Source: Plantago major (Eukaryota; Streptophyta; Magnoliopsida; Lamiales; Plantaginaceae). From it: 64,000 nucleotides of DNA. Below are positions 23,703-34,275 of the stretch, one piece after another (the first letter of the stretch is position 1; the number at the start of each line of letters is the position of its first letter). The translations under genes were made by a program, and so were the position numbers. The notes under the pieces were generated by a model. The model saw nothing but the letters and a program-made list of their open reading frames with translations. It was not told the DNA's origin and ran no database searches. The stretch covers positions 1-64,000 of the forward strand of contig JAIFAC010000321.1 in the NCBI GenBank assembly GCA_026545765.1, read 5' to 3'.

Positions 23703-23720
23703 CCTCCCGCCCGATACCAC
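23703..23720 (-). other. tRNA primer binding site of element A
   Basis: On the minus strand, GTGGTATCGGGCGGGAGG starts two bases after the LTR. It corresponds to the TGGTATCAGAGC site complementary to initiator methionine tRNA seen intact at 53791-53803, with CAGAG altered. Confidence 0.75.
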
Positions 23721-24083
23721 TTGTTGGTCCAGATAACGGTAAAGAAAAGACTAGAGGGGGTGAATAGTCTTTGAAACTTTTGTCGATAAGACAGCTTCTC
23801 GATATCCGTGAAGATATCCGATACTTAATTTCAGAGAGCTAAGACTTCGAGATAAGTGCACGTGTTCAAGAAGATAAGTGTAAGTACTTTGCAATAAGTA
23901 AAACAAGTAATAAACCGCAAAAGTAAATAACACAAGTCTTTTTATAGTGGTATCCAAGGTGGTAATCCTTCAACTAATCCACTTCGTCTTTCTCGCACTA
24001 GAATCCACTAAGATAAATGAGGTAACCTTACAGATATCTTTTCTTGATTCCTAAATGCACTAGGTTCCCAACCAAGTGTTCCC

Positions 24084-24174
24084 TGAGTTATTCCCCTTTC
24101 ACGCCAAGTACTTCCCAGACTAAACCTTTTGAGCTATTCCTTAGTTTCCCAAACTAAGTACTTCCTATACTCCA
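24084..24174. repeat. LTR hairpin array (element A 5' LTR)
   Basis: Two units remain, against three in most LTRs. One carries the perfect stem TTAGTTTCCCAAACTAA. Confidence 0.75.
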
Positions 24175-24541
24175 CTGCTTAAGGTGTTGGTTAAGGTAAT
24201 TGTCGTGAGCTTCTTTAATAACTTGTTCAGCTTATTCGATAGCTCGTGAATCAAGTATACTTAATACACTTTGAAATTTATGGTATCTTGTTCTCATCGA
24301 CCCAAGTCTATGGTAAGTGTTCAAGAGAATGAAACTTAGATAAGAAATCTTAGTTCAACTCTTTCACAAATAACAATGCTCATAAGGATCGTGACACTTA
24401 GAACTTTTGTGCTACTTAGAATCAAGAGCTTTGGTCGCAATGTAAAGCTTGAAGCTAAGTAGTTTGCTTGAGAGCGCCAGTGAGTATTCGGTTCTTGGAG
24501 TTCAGCAGTGTTCTAAGGTATATTCTCAAGCGCCTAAGTGT

Positions 24542-24553
24542 TGATATTTATAG
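24542..24553 (-). promoter_or_regulatory. LTR TATA box (element A 5' LTR)
   Basis: Minus strand reads CTATAAATATCAA. The same box occurs at the same place in the other full LTRs (7913, 11374, 33601, 54693; TATATATATCA in G at 57968). It lies roughly 380-550 bases upstream of the hairpin array in the direction of transcription. Confidence 0.65.
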
Positions 24554-27500
24554 ATGAATTTTGAGTGTGCTTGAATAGTATCCCTCAGCTTAAATCAAAT
24601 TCAAACTATTGATATCTAATATAGTAATCAGAGTGCTTGTCTTCTTCTTCGGTTACCGCTTTTGTTCGTACATTTCGTCATGCATTTAATGCACTGATTA
24701 TATTTTGTCAGAGTGCCAACGAACTATGCAAGCTTCCGAGGCTTTGCACGCTCTTTTCCAGAGATCATCATAGCTCCGATACCACTTGTTTGAACAACTT
24801 GTTATAATATGTTTCTTTTCGTACATATTTTATGTCCAAGGTATCTGAGTGTAGATATCTGTAAGCACTTTCCTCGTCTCGTAAACCTTTATTCTCGTAT
24901 ATCTTTTGCAACATGTATGTTTCAAACACTTGTTTCTTCAAGATATCTCGACATAGGTTTCGAAAACCCTTGTCTTCAAAGAATCTTGTGCGCCTTCAAA
25001 TCATCAAACCGCTGATCTTTTCTTGTCGGATGCCTTCTTCTTGGTCTTCTTCGAAAATAAAATTACATTTTGAGACCTAACATCCTATACAAGATTTGCT
25101 AGACTATCATAGTTGAGTTTCCTCTTTTACGTTGTTCAAGTGAACTAAGAGTACTAATCACCTTTCCGAGCTAAGATAAGTCATTAGTTGTCGATCAAAA
25201 TATAAATGATATTCCTAAGCTTGGGAATTCTGCACATCATCCTGCTTTCCATAAGGACATACATCGAGAGGTCCTTCTTCATGGCTTCTATTCTCTTGAT
25301 TACTTCAAAATCCAACTGTGCTTTGATGTGGTTGGTGTTAATCAAGATCGCTTTGTCTTTTCTCCATGCCATGAGCTATTTATGGATTGGTTCGAAATTT
25401 TGAGTTTACCAAGAGATGCTTAAGTTCTAGAATCCAAGAGCCATTCTTCCGATTAATGCACTGTGACAGAGGAGTCACCGCTGGTCTTCACGCACTAATC
25501 TTCGCTTCTTCAGCCCGAGTGGTAGTTGAAGTTGTCTTTGTTCACCTCTCCTATTCCTCCTTTGTCTTCAATTCTCCTTTCGGTATTGCTTGAAGAACCA
25601 CCGGATAGACTTGGTATTTCCAGAGGGTGTTTTAGTCCAGCTTAAAGGCTATGGGCTTATTAGCTATCAATTTTCCTTTTCTTATGAAGAGGAGCTTCAT
25701 CTTCATCCTCTTCATCATCATCAATGTCAATTTTGTGAGACTTTTGCGCCTTCTTCATTGCCTGTGGTTTTGATTTCGCCTTCTTCTTCTTCTTCAGAAG
25801 ATTCATCAATCCCTCTTCCTTGTCTTCTCCTTGGAGCCTTGGTACTCCTTGGAGGTTTCTGTGCTCTGGCCCTTGTCGTCATTCCTTTTTCAGGAAATTG
25901 AGTGGTGGCCACTATTTGTAGAGCAAATGACCGAGGAGGCTCATTTATTCTAAGAGGTGGTTGTTTAGATTTTCTTTTGTTTCGTCTTCCTCTTCCTCTC
26001 TGAGCATCTTGATATTCTTTGCCCTTAATCATTGTTGACTGACTAAGAATCACAAATGATTCTGAAAGAGAGTTAAAGTTTCCTTGCAGATAGTTGTAAG
26101 CAGCAACCAACTGTTCCAGAGTGGCCTTGAGATCCTGATTTTGTTTGATAAGACCAGTATCCTTATCAGTGAGCTCTGCCAGTGGGCCTTGAATAGCATC
26201 TGCTTCAAAGAGCATAGCTAGCCTCTTCAAAGGCTTTTGCAGCCAAGTTTTGGTCATCATCCCTAACCATGCCTACATCTTTCTGAGCAACGACCAGATT
26301 GGTTGTTCTCCGAGTGATGAGCTCAGTGAATGCCTTCATTTCTGCAGGGACTGATGAAATGACGGCTTTATCTTGAGAAGATAACCCCTTTTTCAATTTA
26401 GCCAGTACTTGATATCTGTTCAAGTATTCATCGAGTCGACATTCGCGCCTTTGAATATTTCAGAGCAATCACTTCCTTTTCAAATGAGAAACCGCTAAAT
26501 GTTCATTGCGTGTTCGCCAATGTCTTGTCTTCTTCATCATCCGAGATATCAACCCAAAGGATCTTCATCCTCTCGACATTTTCATCAATGTTTTCTAGTC
26601 TAGCAACCATCTCGTAGATGGGTTTCTTTCCTTTAGTGAGGAGGATGGTACATCTTTTGGAATGTAGCCTTAGCATCATGTTTGTCACTAGATACTTGCT
26701 CAAGATTCAATTCCTCAAAGAATTTCCTCAATGAAGTCGAGTTCTTTCATTTCAAAGATAAGCTTCCATTTCCTTGATTGTTTGATCTTCAATCTTCTAG
26801 AGCTTTGCTCGATTCAAATATCTTTTTTCCAAATAAGATGTAGTCATTGTTCTTCCTCCAACAGCTTGTTCGACTTGAGCAACTCGCTTGTGCATCCGAT
26901 ATTTTCCGAGTTGTTCAAGAGTATTTTGTGTTGGGAGTCGATGATTAGATTTCTGAGGAGATGGAGGAGGGGATTGCTGTGATGTCCTCTCAGTGTGCTT
27001 TTCAGCAGCTGAGGCAATGTGTCCTTGTGGAATCCCTCCCGTCCTTAGTGTAGGGGAATCATCATCATCCTTATCATCATCATCCTTTTTGTGATGGTCA
27101 GAGGGAGGTTCATCAAAGTTATTCTCATCTATTTCTTCCTCCTCATCATCTTCAGATACAAGATTAATCACTTCAGGAATAGTGATCTTCTGCCCATTAA
27201 CCTCCTCTTGCTCAGAAGGAATAAATTGTAGAGTCTGGGGCAGGACTGGCTTGAATGCCATATGCAATCTTGTTTGACGATCACCGATCAAGGCTTGAAT
27301 CAACTTGTGTGCCACTTCTCTGGAGAAATCCTTATGCAATAAAGTCGCAACTTGATATTGTTCCGTGGGGAACATTGCATGGATGTAGTTCTCCAAGTCA
27401 AGAGCTCGTGCTCGTCTCGTAGGCTGATCTATGATTCTCAATATTTCAGAGAGATCAGAGCACCTTAAACTCTGCCATTTCTTGAAGCATTGAATGTGCT

Positions 27501-27578
27501 TTGGCAGGTATGAGCTTTGAAGAAGGGAAGTAGGTCCTTTTCGTGATCATCGTGGACCTTCGTGGCACTTGTTTGAGC

Positions 27579-27656
27579 CTGAAAGATAGAGTTTTGAGTT
27601 AGATTCAAAACTTGTGTAGATATCTGAGTACGAGTGTAGTTAGGTTTCTGAGTTAC
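27579..27656 (-). other. Intron 5 of accessory gene C
   Basis: Donor ATTCAG|GTAACTCAG, acceptor TATCTTTCAG|GCTCAAAC, 78 bases. Also exactly 78 bases in B (42550-42627) and in G (61649-61726). Confidence 0.85.
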
Positions 27657-27775
27657 CTGAATGAGTACATCAGGCTCAGAGACTTGTACTACTGAGACAG
27701 GGGGTGCCTCAGATATCTTGTTGTGAGGTGGAGACTTGGAAGTCTGGTCCTCATCAACCTTTCTTTCGCTGATCC

Positions 27776-27864
27776 CGAGAATGAAAATTATCACAATACT
27801 TAGGAAATTGTCATGAAAGAATTTATGCAATTAAGCTTCAATGATTTCCGAGTTTTCCACTTAC
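27776..27864 (-). other. Intron 4 of accessory gene C
   Basis: Donor GAGGAA|GTAAGTGG. The acceptor is damaged (TTCTCGGGATC where B at 42748 has TAATCTCAG|GTTCACG and G at 61837 has ACTCTCAG|TTCAAG), so the end is inferred from the sister copies. Confidence 0.65.
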
Positions 27865-28004
27865 TTCCTCAACAGAGGCTCGAATCATTTTTCTAAACTT
27901 TCTCGCTCGTGTTCTTTCCGTGATGTCATTGGGGCTTCATCAAATTCCATGGGTGCAGGGGATGTCGCAACTCTTTCCCCTTGCACTTCTACTTCTGAAT
28001 GAGC

Positions 28005-28087
28005 CTGTAAGTAGAAAGTATTGAGTAATTAGAAAAGAAGTTATATTAACCCATGATGAAGAATGTTTGTCACTGAGTTTTATATAC
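28005..28087 (-). other. Intron 3 of accessory gene C
   Basis: Donor GAGAAG|GTATATAAAAC, acceptor CTACTTACAG|GCTCATTC, 83 bases. Counterpart in G at 62057-62135, with donor GAGAAG|GTAAGTAATC and acceptor TTCTTACAG|GCTCAGTC. Confidence 0.8.
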
Positions 28088-28189
28088 CTTCTCACTAGAA
28101 GGCTCAATGATGTTTTCTTCAGAAACCTTGACGGTCTCTGGGTCCTTTTCTGGCATTTCTGCCTTATCTTCTTCTTTCTCAGTTGGAGC

Positions 28190-28268
28190 CTATTAGAAAT
28201 ATCCACTTAATTAATCAATTGTATTGACATATAACTGAAGAGTAACATCTCAAGGAACTCTTTATCAC
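28190..28268 (-). other. Intron 2 of accessory gene C
   Basis: Donor CCACAA|GTGATAAAG, acceptor TTTCTAATAG|GCTCCAACTG, 79 bases. Counterpart in G at 62235-62321, with acceptor CTTCTTAG|GCTCAAG. Confidence 0.7.
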
Positions 28269-28366
28269 TTGTGGCACAGGCTCAGATTCCTCAAGAGGTG
28301 AGGTTGTGGTGGCCTCTTTCTCAGTCTCTGAGGCAAGCTTTCCAGCTTCCTCTTGTTCTTGTGTTT

Positions 28367-28458
28367 CTAATTCACAAATTGTAACAAAGAAATTTTATTA
28401 ACTCACAAGATTAATAAACACAAATTATCACAAGTAGAGAATTAAACCATTCAGCTAC
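28367..28458 (-). other. Intron 1 of accessory gene C
   Basis: Donor CTCAG|GTAGCTGAATGG, acceptor GTGAATTAG|AAACACAAG, 92 bases, AT-rich. Counterpart in G at 62398-62481. Confidence 0.75.
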
Positions 28459-30335
28459 CTGAGCAGTGTCAGGCTGATTGGTCTCTGGAACTTGTGACCC
28501 TTCAATGTTTTGGTTTTGTTGTTCCATTTCATCTTCTTTGTTTGAAGTTTTAGGTACTTCAGACCTTGCCTGAGTATGCAACTCAGTTGCCTCCCTTGGT
28601 TGACCATTCTGAGCAGATGTCTCAGTTTGATCCCTCTCATTGAGTTGGGGAACCCGCTTTTGCAGGATTTTCTTCAAAGAATGAAAGATCGGTATATGCA
28701 CCAAGTACCATTTCAGCAGATCCTTATCCGGTTGTTGTGCTTGAGATGTACTATCGAGTGTTGAGGCAATGGCAGATCCTCCAACACTGTTATCACTCAT
28801 CAGAGCATCTTCAATATCTTTCAGTCTTTCTTGCTCTGATGGTGTAATTTGTCCAGTTACCTTGGACAAAGTTGCTTCTTCAGCAACCTTTGAAACAGGT
28901 TCTTGTTCAGCAACCTGTGGTGTAGGTTCTTATTCGTATACCTTTACACCTTCGAACTTGTTGCTTTTCAAAGAACCTTACCCCTTTTGATTTTCCTAGG
29001 ACTTGAGAGATAACTAAATCATCATCTTCATCGCCGAGCTCTCATCAAGATTAGGAACCGATTGGTCCATAATCCCCATGTTTCGCAGATATGGCTTGGT
29101 ACCTACCACTACTTTCTTTAGCAGCATTGATAAGTTCATCAGCAAGTCTTTCGGCAATAGTCTTAACATTTCTGAAAGCAATTTCTCTTGCTAAGTCTAC
29201 TTGTTCAGAAGTCGATACCTCTTTTGCAGCATTGATGAGTTCATCTTCATTGATGAGTTCATCTGCAGTGACATCAGGTATCTGGGAATCGACAACCTCA
29301 ATGGGTGTGCCTTCTGATTTGCCAGCAGACTTCTTCCGTGAAGTTCTGGGCTTCTTTGTCGCAACTTTTCCTCGATACCTCTTCGCCTTTTCGCTTCGAG
29401 CCTTTCTCGAGATCCAAAGAACCTTTTTCATCATGTTTGTATACTCATACTTGTAGAGTAGGTTACTGTTGGCTATGTCTGCCTTCTCTCAGAGCTCAAT
29501 GCCAAGCTTTTCCAGCAAGTAGCATATCTTGAGAGCATAGCTTACAGTGGTCTTTGGCTCAAGTCCTTTAGCGATCAGAGGCTCAAAGCTTTGAATTTTC
29601 TTCACAAATTTCATGAAGGCGCATTTTCTCCAATTGAAAGGGTTTTCCATTTTGTCTTGTTGTTGCAACAAGAACATCATCATCCAAATGTTTTGTCTTA
29701 TCCGTCAAGACCTCCTTGTAGACCATCAAAGCATCTGTGAAGAATGCATGCCAACACATCCCAGTGAACCAGTAGATGTCTGGTTCTGATGTCAGCAAGC
29801 TTGAAATCAGTGGGTGTATCTGATTTTTCAAGATCACACACATCACCGAACAATTGTTTTACACCTTCAAGGAGATCATAATCCTTGGTTTCTATTTCAA
29901 AATCCTTTCCAAGATTTTGAAGGTCAAACAACTTGCAGAAAGTTGTTGAGTCCAGAAGGATTTCCTTTCCTCGATCGACGCTTTATAGACACTATTGCAA
30001 AGGTTTCTTCAGAATACGTGATATAATCCCGGAGTTGTTGTAAAATTCCAAGACATCCAAAGGAAGAGACTCCACTGGGAACAACAGATAGAAAACCCTT
30101 GATTTGTGCCTTTTCAAGCATGTCAAGGATTAACTTCCTGTCGGCTTAACTTTCAATAGCAGCCGTGAGGTATTCCTCAATCATGGCACCACCCCAAATC
30201 ATTCTGTGATTTGAAGTCCAATGATCGGGATTGTAGTTGCCTACCAATCGATTGTTAATAATTCACTAACTCGTGCTTGCTTTTCAAATAGCATCAGTAT
30301 TTTGGGATTTCGGTAGTCGATCGTTTGGGGGCCAT

Positions 30336-31071
30336 CTCTTTATATATCGTGAGTTTTTCAAGGTCCTAAAGAGATTAATGTGAAAGATTAGTGATTCTTT
30401 GCGTAAAAACTAATTTGGGAGCAGTAGATTTGCAGAAAATAGAAAAGAAATTTGCTATTCTTGTGCAAGTCGGAATGTCGATTAGGCGAAAGTGAATTCT
30501 TTTGCCAAAATCCTATATATATATATAGCAATGTAATCTCAATAATACATACATACAAATTAATTTTGTGTGTAGTTATCTCACAGACAGTGTGGGTAAA
30601 AGCTTGTTCGATTAAATGCATAGTGGGCCCCGTCTAATTTCAATACCCACTATTTATCGAGAGTTAATCTTCATTGAAGATTAATCGCCCATTTCATCAA
30701 GGGTCACCATTGCTTCTTCAGCAATGATCACAATCAACAATTGTAATTGTGCCCATTTAATGAATTTTGGCTATTAGCTATCTGAATCACGTTTCTGTGT
30801 GAATGAGAACACTGTTGTAACTGATTCTATCTTATACTTGATGTCTTTTCAAAGTTTTTCACAAAGATAGATATAATTCAAATTTCAAGATAGTAGTTAA
30901 CTGTAGAAAGTCAGACTATTCTCTTTGTGTTCCCCTCATCGAGTGATCTAGATATCTCGAAAGTACCCGCCTCCTGTAGATCTTCAAATAGCCATTTTAC
31001 CCTTTAGCCTTTGGTTTCTGGATACCCGTTCCAGATTCCTCTTTTCTGGATACCCGTTCCATATTTCTATT
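30336..31071 (-). promoter_or_regulatory. Spacer upstream of accessory gene C with TATA box
   Basis: Non-coding spacer between the pol stop (31072) and the accessory ATG. An extended TATA run (CTATATATATATATAGG on the minus strand, plus coordinates 30513-30528) lies 178 bases before the ATG, as in copies A and B. A leader of roughly 150 bases without ATG would follow. Confidence 0.55.
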
Positions 31072-31103
31072 CTATGGATAACCGTTCCAAATCCCTTTTC
31101 TCT
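31015..31103. repeat. Tandem ~28-bp repeat at the pol 3' end
   Basis: Three imperfect units of GGATACCCGTTCCAGATTCC followed by a pyrimidine stretch. A and B have two units at the corresponding place (about 18950-19012 and 45950-46012). Confidence 0.75.
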
Positions 31104-32698
31104 CTCCTTTGATATCTTCTTCAGATATCTGAACTTTTCGCTTCTTTCGTAGGTCCATTAGTCCAAGACTGTATCGTAAGGCTAAGAATCTACTTTCTTG
31201 TAGTGGCTTAGTGAAGATATCTGAAAGTTGGTCTTCAGTGCCAATCTTGAGTATCTCTATATTGTCTTTTTCAACATGGTCTCTGATGAAGTGGTGTCTA
31301 ACATCAATGTGCTTTGTTCTAGCATGAAACTTAGGATTCTGAGTTATGGCAATAGCACTTGTGTTGTCGTAAAATGGGGTTTTCTTCATCGAGTCCATAG
31401 TCTCGAGTTGTTGTTGTATCCACAATATATGTGAAGCACAACACCGCAAAGAATATATTCAAATTCCGTGGTAGATGTGGCAATTGAATTTTATTTCTTG
31501 TCAACCATGATATCAATCTAGCACAAAGAAATCGACATGTTCCGAGGTGCTTTTTCTATCAAGCAAGATCCAAAGATAGCCGCATCCTAATAGCCAACCA
31601 AACTCAATCCACTATCTTTTGGATACCACAATCCAACTTCTACAAGACTTTACATACCTTAATATCTTCATAGCAATGTTGTAGTGTGATTGCATCGATT
31701 TGTCTCAAAATCTAGCACACACTCCAACTGCATATTGAATATCAGGTCTACTTGCAGTGAGGTAAAGTAGTGATCCAATCAATTTCCTACACTTGTGTTC
31801 TTCAACACTCTTGTCAGATTCAGTATAGGTCATTTTGGTTCCAATGCTCATAGGTATCTTAGCATTCTTTTCAGAAGGCTTTAGATTGAACTTGTTGAGC
31901 ATGTCTTTTGCATACTTTGTTTGACTAATGAATATTCCATCATTGAGTTGCTTGACTTGCAGCCCTAGGAAGTAATTCAATTCTCCCATCATGCTCATCT
32001 CGAATTTACCTTTCATGAGTTCAGCAAAGTCTTCACAAAGTTGCTTGTCTTTAGATCCAAATATAATGTCATCAACATATACTTGAACTAAAAGTAGTTT
32101 CCCATCGTGGTTCAATGTGAAGAGTGTTTTATCAACATCTCCTTTCTTGAAACCACTTTCTAGTAGGTATCTGGCCAATGTATCATACCATGCTCTTGGA
32201 GCTTGTTTCAGCCCATACAGAGCTTTCTGAAGCTTATAGACCATCCTACTTTCTGAGGAAACTTCAAATCCTGGTGGTTGCTCAACATAGACTTCCTCAG
32301 CAAGTTCACCATTTAGAAATGCAATCTTGACATCCATTTGATAAACTGTAAAGTCATTATGAGTTACGAAGGCTAGAAAAAGAGTCTTATTGTATCCAAT
32401 CTTGCAACTGGTGCATAAGATTCATCAAAATCTGGTCCTTCTGTCTGGGCGAATCCCTTGGCAACCAACCTAGCTTTGTTTCTGGTTATTTTACCAGACT
32501 CATTCATTTTGTTTCTGAAAACCCACTTGGTTCCGATTACAGATATTCCGTTAACAAATGGAACCAGTTTTCAGACTTTGTTTCTCTCAAATTGATCCAA
32601 CTCTTCTTGTATTGCAGAGATCCAATCCTGATCTTTTAATGCTTCTTCTATAGTATTTGGTTCAATGTTTGAGATGAAACATCCATAGAGACAATTTG
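31072..32698 (-). pseudogene. Copia pol of copy C: reverse transcriptase and RNase H
   Basis: The best RT in the window (31705-32337) reads [50 protein letters not shown] (YVDD catalytic motif), [11 protein letters not shown] and [18 protein letters not shown]. These blocks are characteristic of plant copia RT, and the last ones of the SIRE/Maximus group. RNase H and the C-terminus follow at 31072-31516 (MRCCASHILWIQQQLE, then DNTSAIAITQNPKFHARTKH and HFIRDHVEKDNIEILK, LSDIFTKPL). Frameshifts separate RT from RNase H, mainly at altered CAG/CTG sites. The 5' edge is broken by solo LTR D at ATTTG (32694-32698). Protease and integrase continue at 34276. Confidence 0.88.
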
Positions 32699-34275
32699 TG
32701 TTGGTCCAGATAACGGCAAAGTAAAAGACTAGAGGGGGGGGGGGGGGGAATAGTCTTTTTAAAAACTTTTTTCGATAACACAGCTTCGATATCGTGAAGA
32801 TATCTCGATACTTAATTTCAGAGAGCGAAGACTTCTAAGATAAGTGCACGGTTCAAAGAAGATAAGTGTAAGTACTTTGCAATGTAAGTAAAACAAGTAA
32901 TAAATCAGAAAGTAAATAACACAAGTCTTTTTATAGTGGTATCAAGGTATGAATCCTTCAACTAATCCACTTCGGTGTTTCGCAGACCTAGAATCCACTA
33001 AGATAAATGAGGTAACCTTACAGATATCTTTTCTTGATTCCTAAATGCACTAGGTTCCCAAACAAGTGTTCCCCCTGAGTTATTCCCCGGCTTTCACAGC
33101 CAAGTACTTCCTGTACTCAAACCTTTTGAGCTATTCTTAGCTTCCCAAGCTAAGTACTTCCGTGCTCAAAGAACCTTGGAGTTATTCCTTAGTTTCCCAA
33201 ACTAAGTACTTCCTGTACTCCACGCCGTATATGGTGTTGGTTTTAGGTTTGTTTGTCAGGTGAGCTTCTTTAATAACTTGTTTAGTTATTCAGATAGCTC
33301 TGTGAATCAAGTATACTTAATACACTTTTCAATGTATGGTATCTTGTTCTCTACTGACCCAAGTCTATGGTAAGGGTTCAAGAGAATGAAACTTAGATAT
33401 GAAATCTTAGTTCAACTCTTTCACAGATAACAATGCTCGTTAAGGATCAGGACGCTTAGAAATTTTGTGCTACTTAGAATCAAGAGCTTTGGTCGCAACA
33501 AAAAGCTTGAAAGTAAGTAGTTTGCTTGAGAGCGCTTGTGTGAGTATTCAATGTAAGTTCAGTGTGTTCTAAGGTGTGTGTTCTCAAGCAGTCTAAGTGT
33601 TGATATTTATAGATGAATTTGAGTGCCGTTTGAATAGTATCCGTTAGGCTTAAATCAAATTCAAACTATTGATATCTGAATATAGTAATCAGAGTATGTT
33701 TGTCTTCTTCTTCGGTTACCGCTTTTGTTCGTGACATTTCATGCATTTAATGCACTATACTATATTTTGTCCTCAGAGTGCCAACGGAACTATGCATGGT
33801 ATCAGAGATCTTTATACAATCAAAGTTTTCTGAAACTTTGCATGTTCTTTTCCAGAGATCATCATAGCTTCAGATACCACTTGTTTAAACAACTTGAGTG
33901 TAGATATCTGTGGGCACTTTCCTTGTCTCAGAAACCTTTTATTCTCAGATATCTTTTGCAACTCGTGTGTTTCAAAACACTTGTTTCTCCAAGATATCTG
34001 GACATAGGTATCTGAAAAACCCTTGTCTTCAAAGAATCTTGTGCGCCTTCAAATCTTCAAACTTGAACTTTTCTCGCCGGATGCCTTCTTCGCCTTCTTC
34101 GTAAAATAAAAATTACATGTCGAGACCTAACATCCTATACAAGATTTGCTTGACTCTCATACTTAGTGAGTTTCCTTTTTTACAGTGTTCAAGTGAACTA
34201 AGAGTACTAATCACCTTTCTGAGCTAAGATAAGTCATTAGGTTGCTGATCAAAATCTAAACAGATATTCCCAACA
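32699..34275 (-). mobile_element. Solo LTR D inserted in the pol of copy C
   Basis: 1577-bp LTR from TGTTGGTCCAGATAACGG to ATATTCCCAACA flanked by the direct repeat ATTTG (32694-32698 and 34276-34280). The uninterrupted homologous sequence is at about 47558-47575 in B (GAGACAACTTGCATTTTC). No internal region accompanies it, so it is a solo LTR left by recombination between two LTRs. It carries the longest G tract (about 14 G, near 32735), a TATA-like box at 33601-33612 and the hairpin array. Confidence 0.92.
33074..33224. repeat. LTR hairpin array (solo LTR D)
   Basis: Three units with three different stems: GGCTTTCACAGCC, TTAGCTTCCCAAGCTAA-type and TTAGTTTCCCAAACTAA, each followed by AGTACTTCC. 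Confidence 0.85.

Larger units (their letters stand above)
23722..25218 (-). mobile_element. 5' LTR of element A
   Basis: Runs from TGTTGGTCCAGATAACGG to ATATTCCTAA. The terminal CA is lost or altered. A primer site precedes it and the accessory gene of copy C follows at CTTGGGAATTC, which matches the other side of the GTTGG target site at 10500. TATA-like box at 24542-24553. Hairpin array at 24084-24174. Confidence 0.88.
25219..30335 (-). pseudogene. Accessory gene of copy C (5' and middle part; five introns)
   Basis: Start ATG at 30333-30335 (MAPKRS). Best-preserved pieces in order: LDVLEFYNN-equivalent at 29924-30121; WRKCAFMKFVKKIQSFEPL and ALKICYLLEKLGIEL (29489-29683); basic then acidic segment ending [13 protein letters not shown] (29051-29434); MSKVTGQITPSEQERL to NQPDTAQ (28459-28869); five short exons (27578-28366); LENYIHAMFPTEQYQVATL through the EDDEEEEIDENNFDEPP acid tract (26797-27441); NRYQVLAKLKKGLSSQ (26205-26423); and a basic RGRGRRNKRK segment with EEEEEGEI (25727-26260). 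Five GT-AG introns match those of copy G. It is cut at 25219 by element A and finishes at 10197-10499. Parts are frameshifted where CAG/CTG triplets are altered. Function unknown. Confidence 0.75.
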
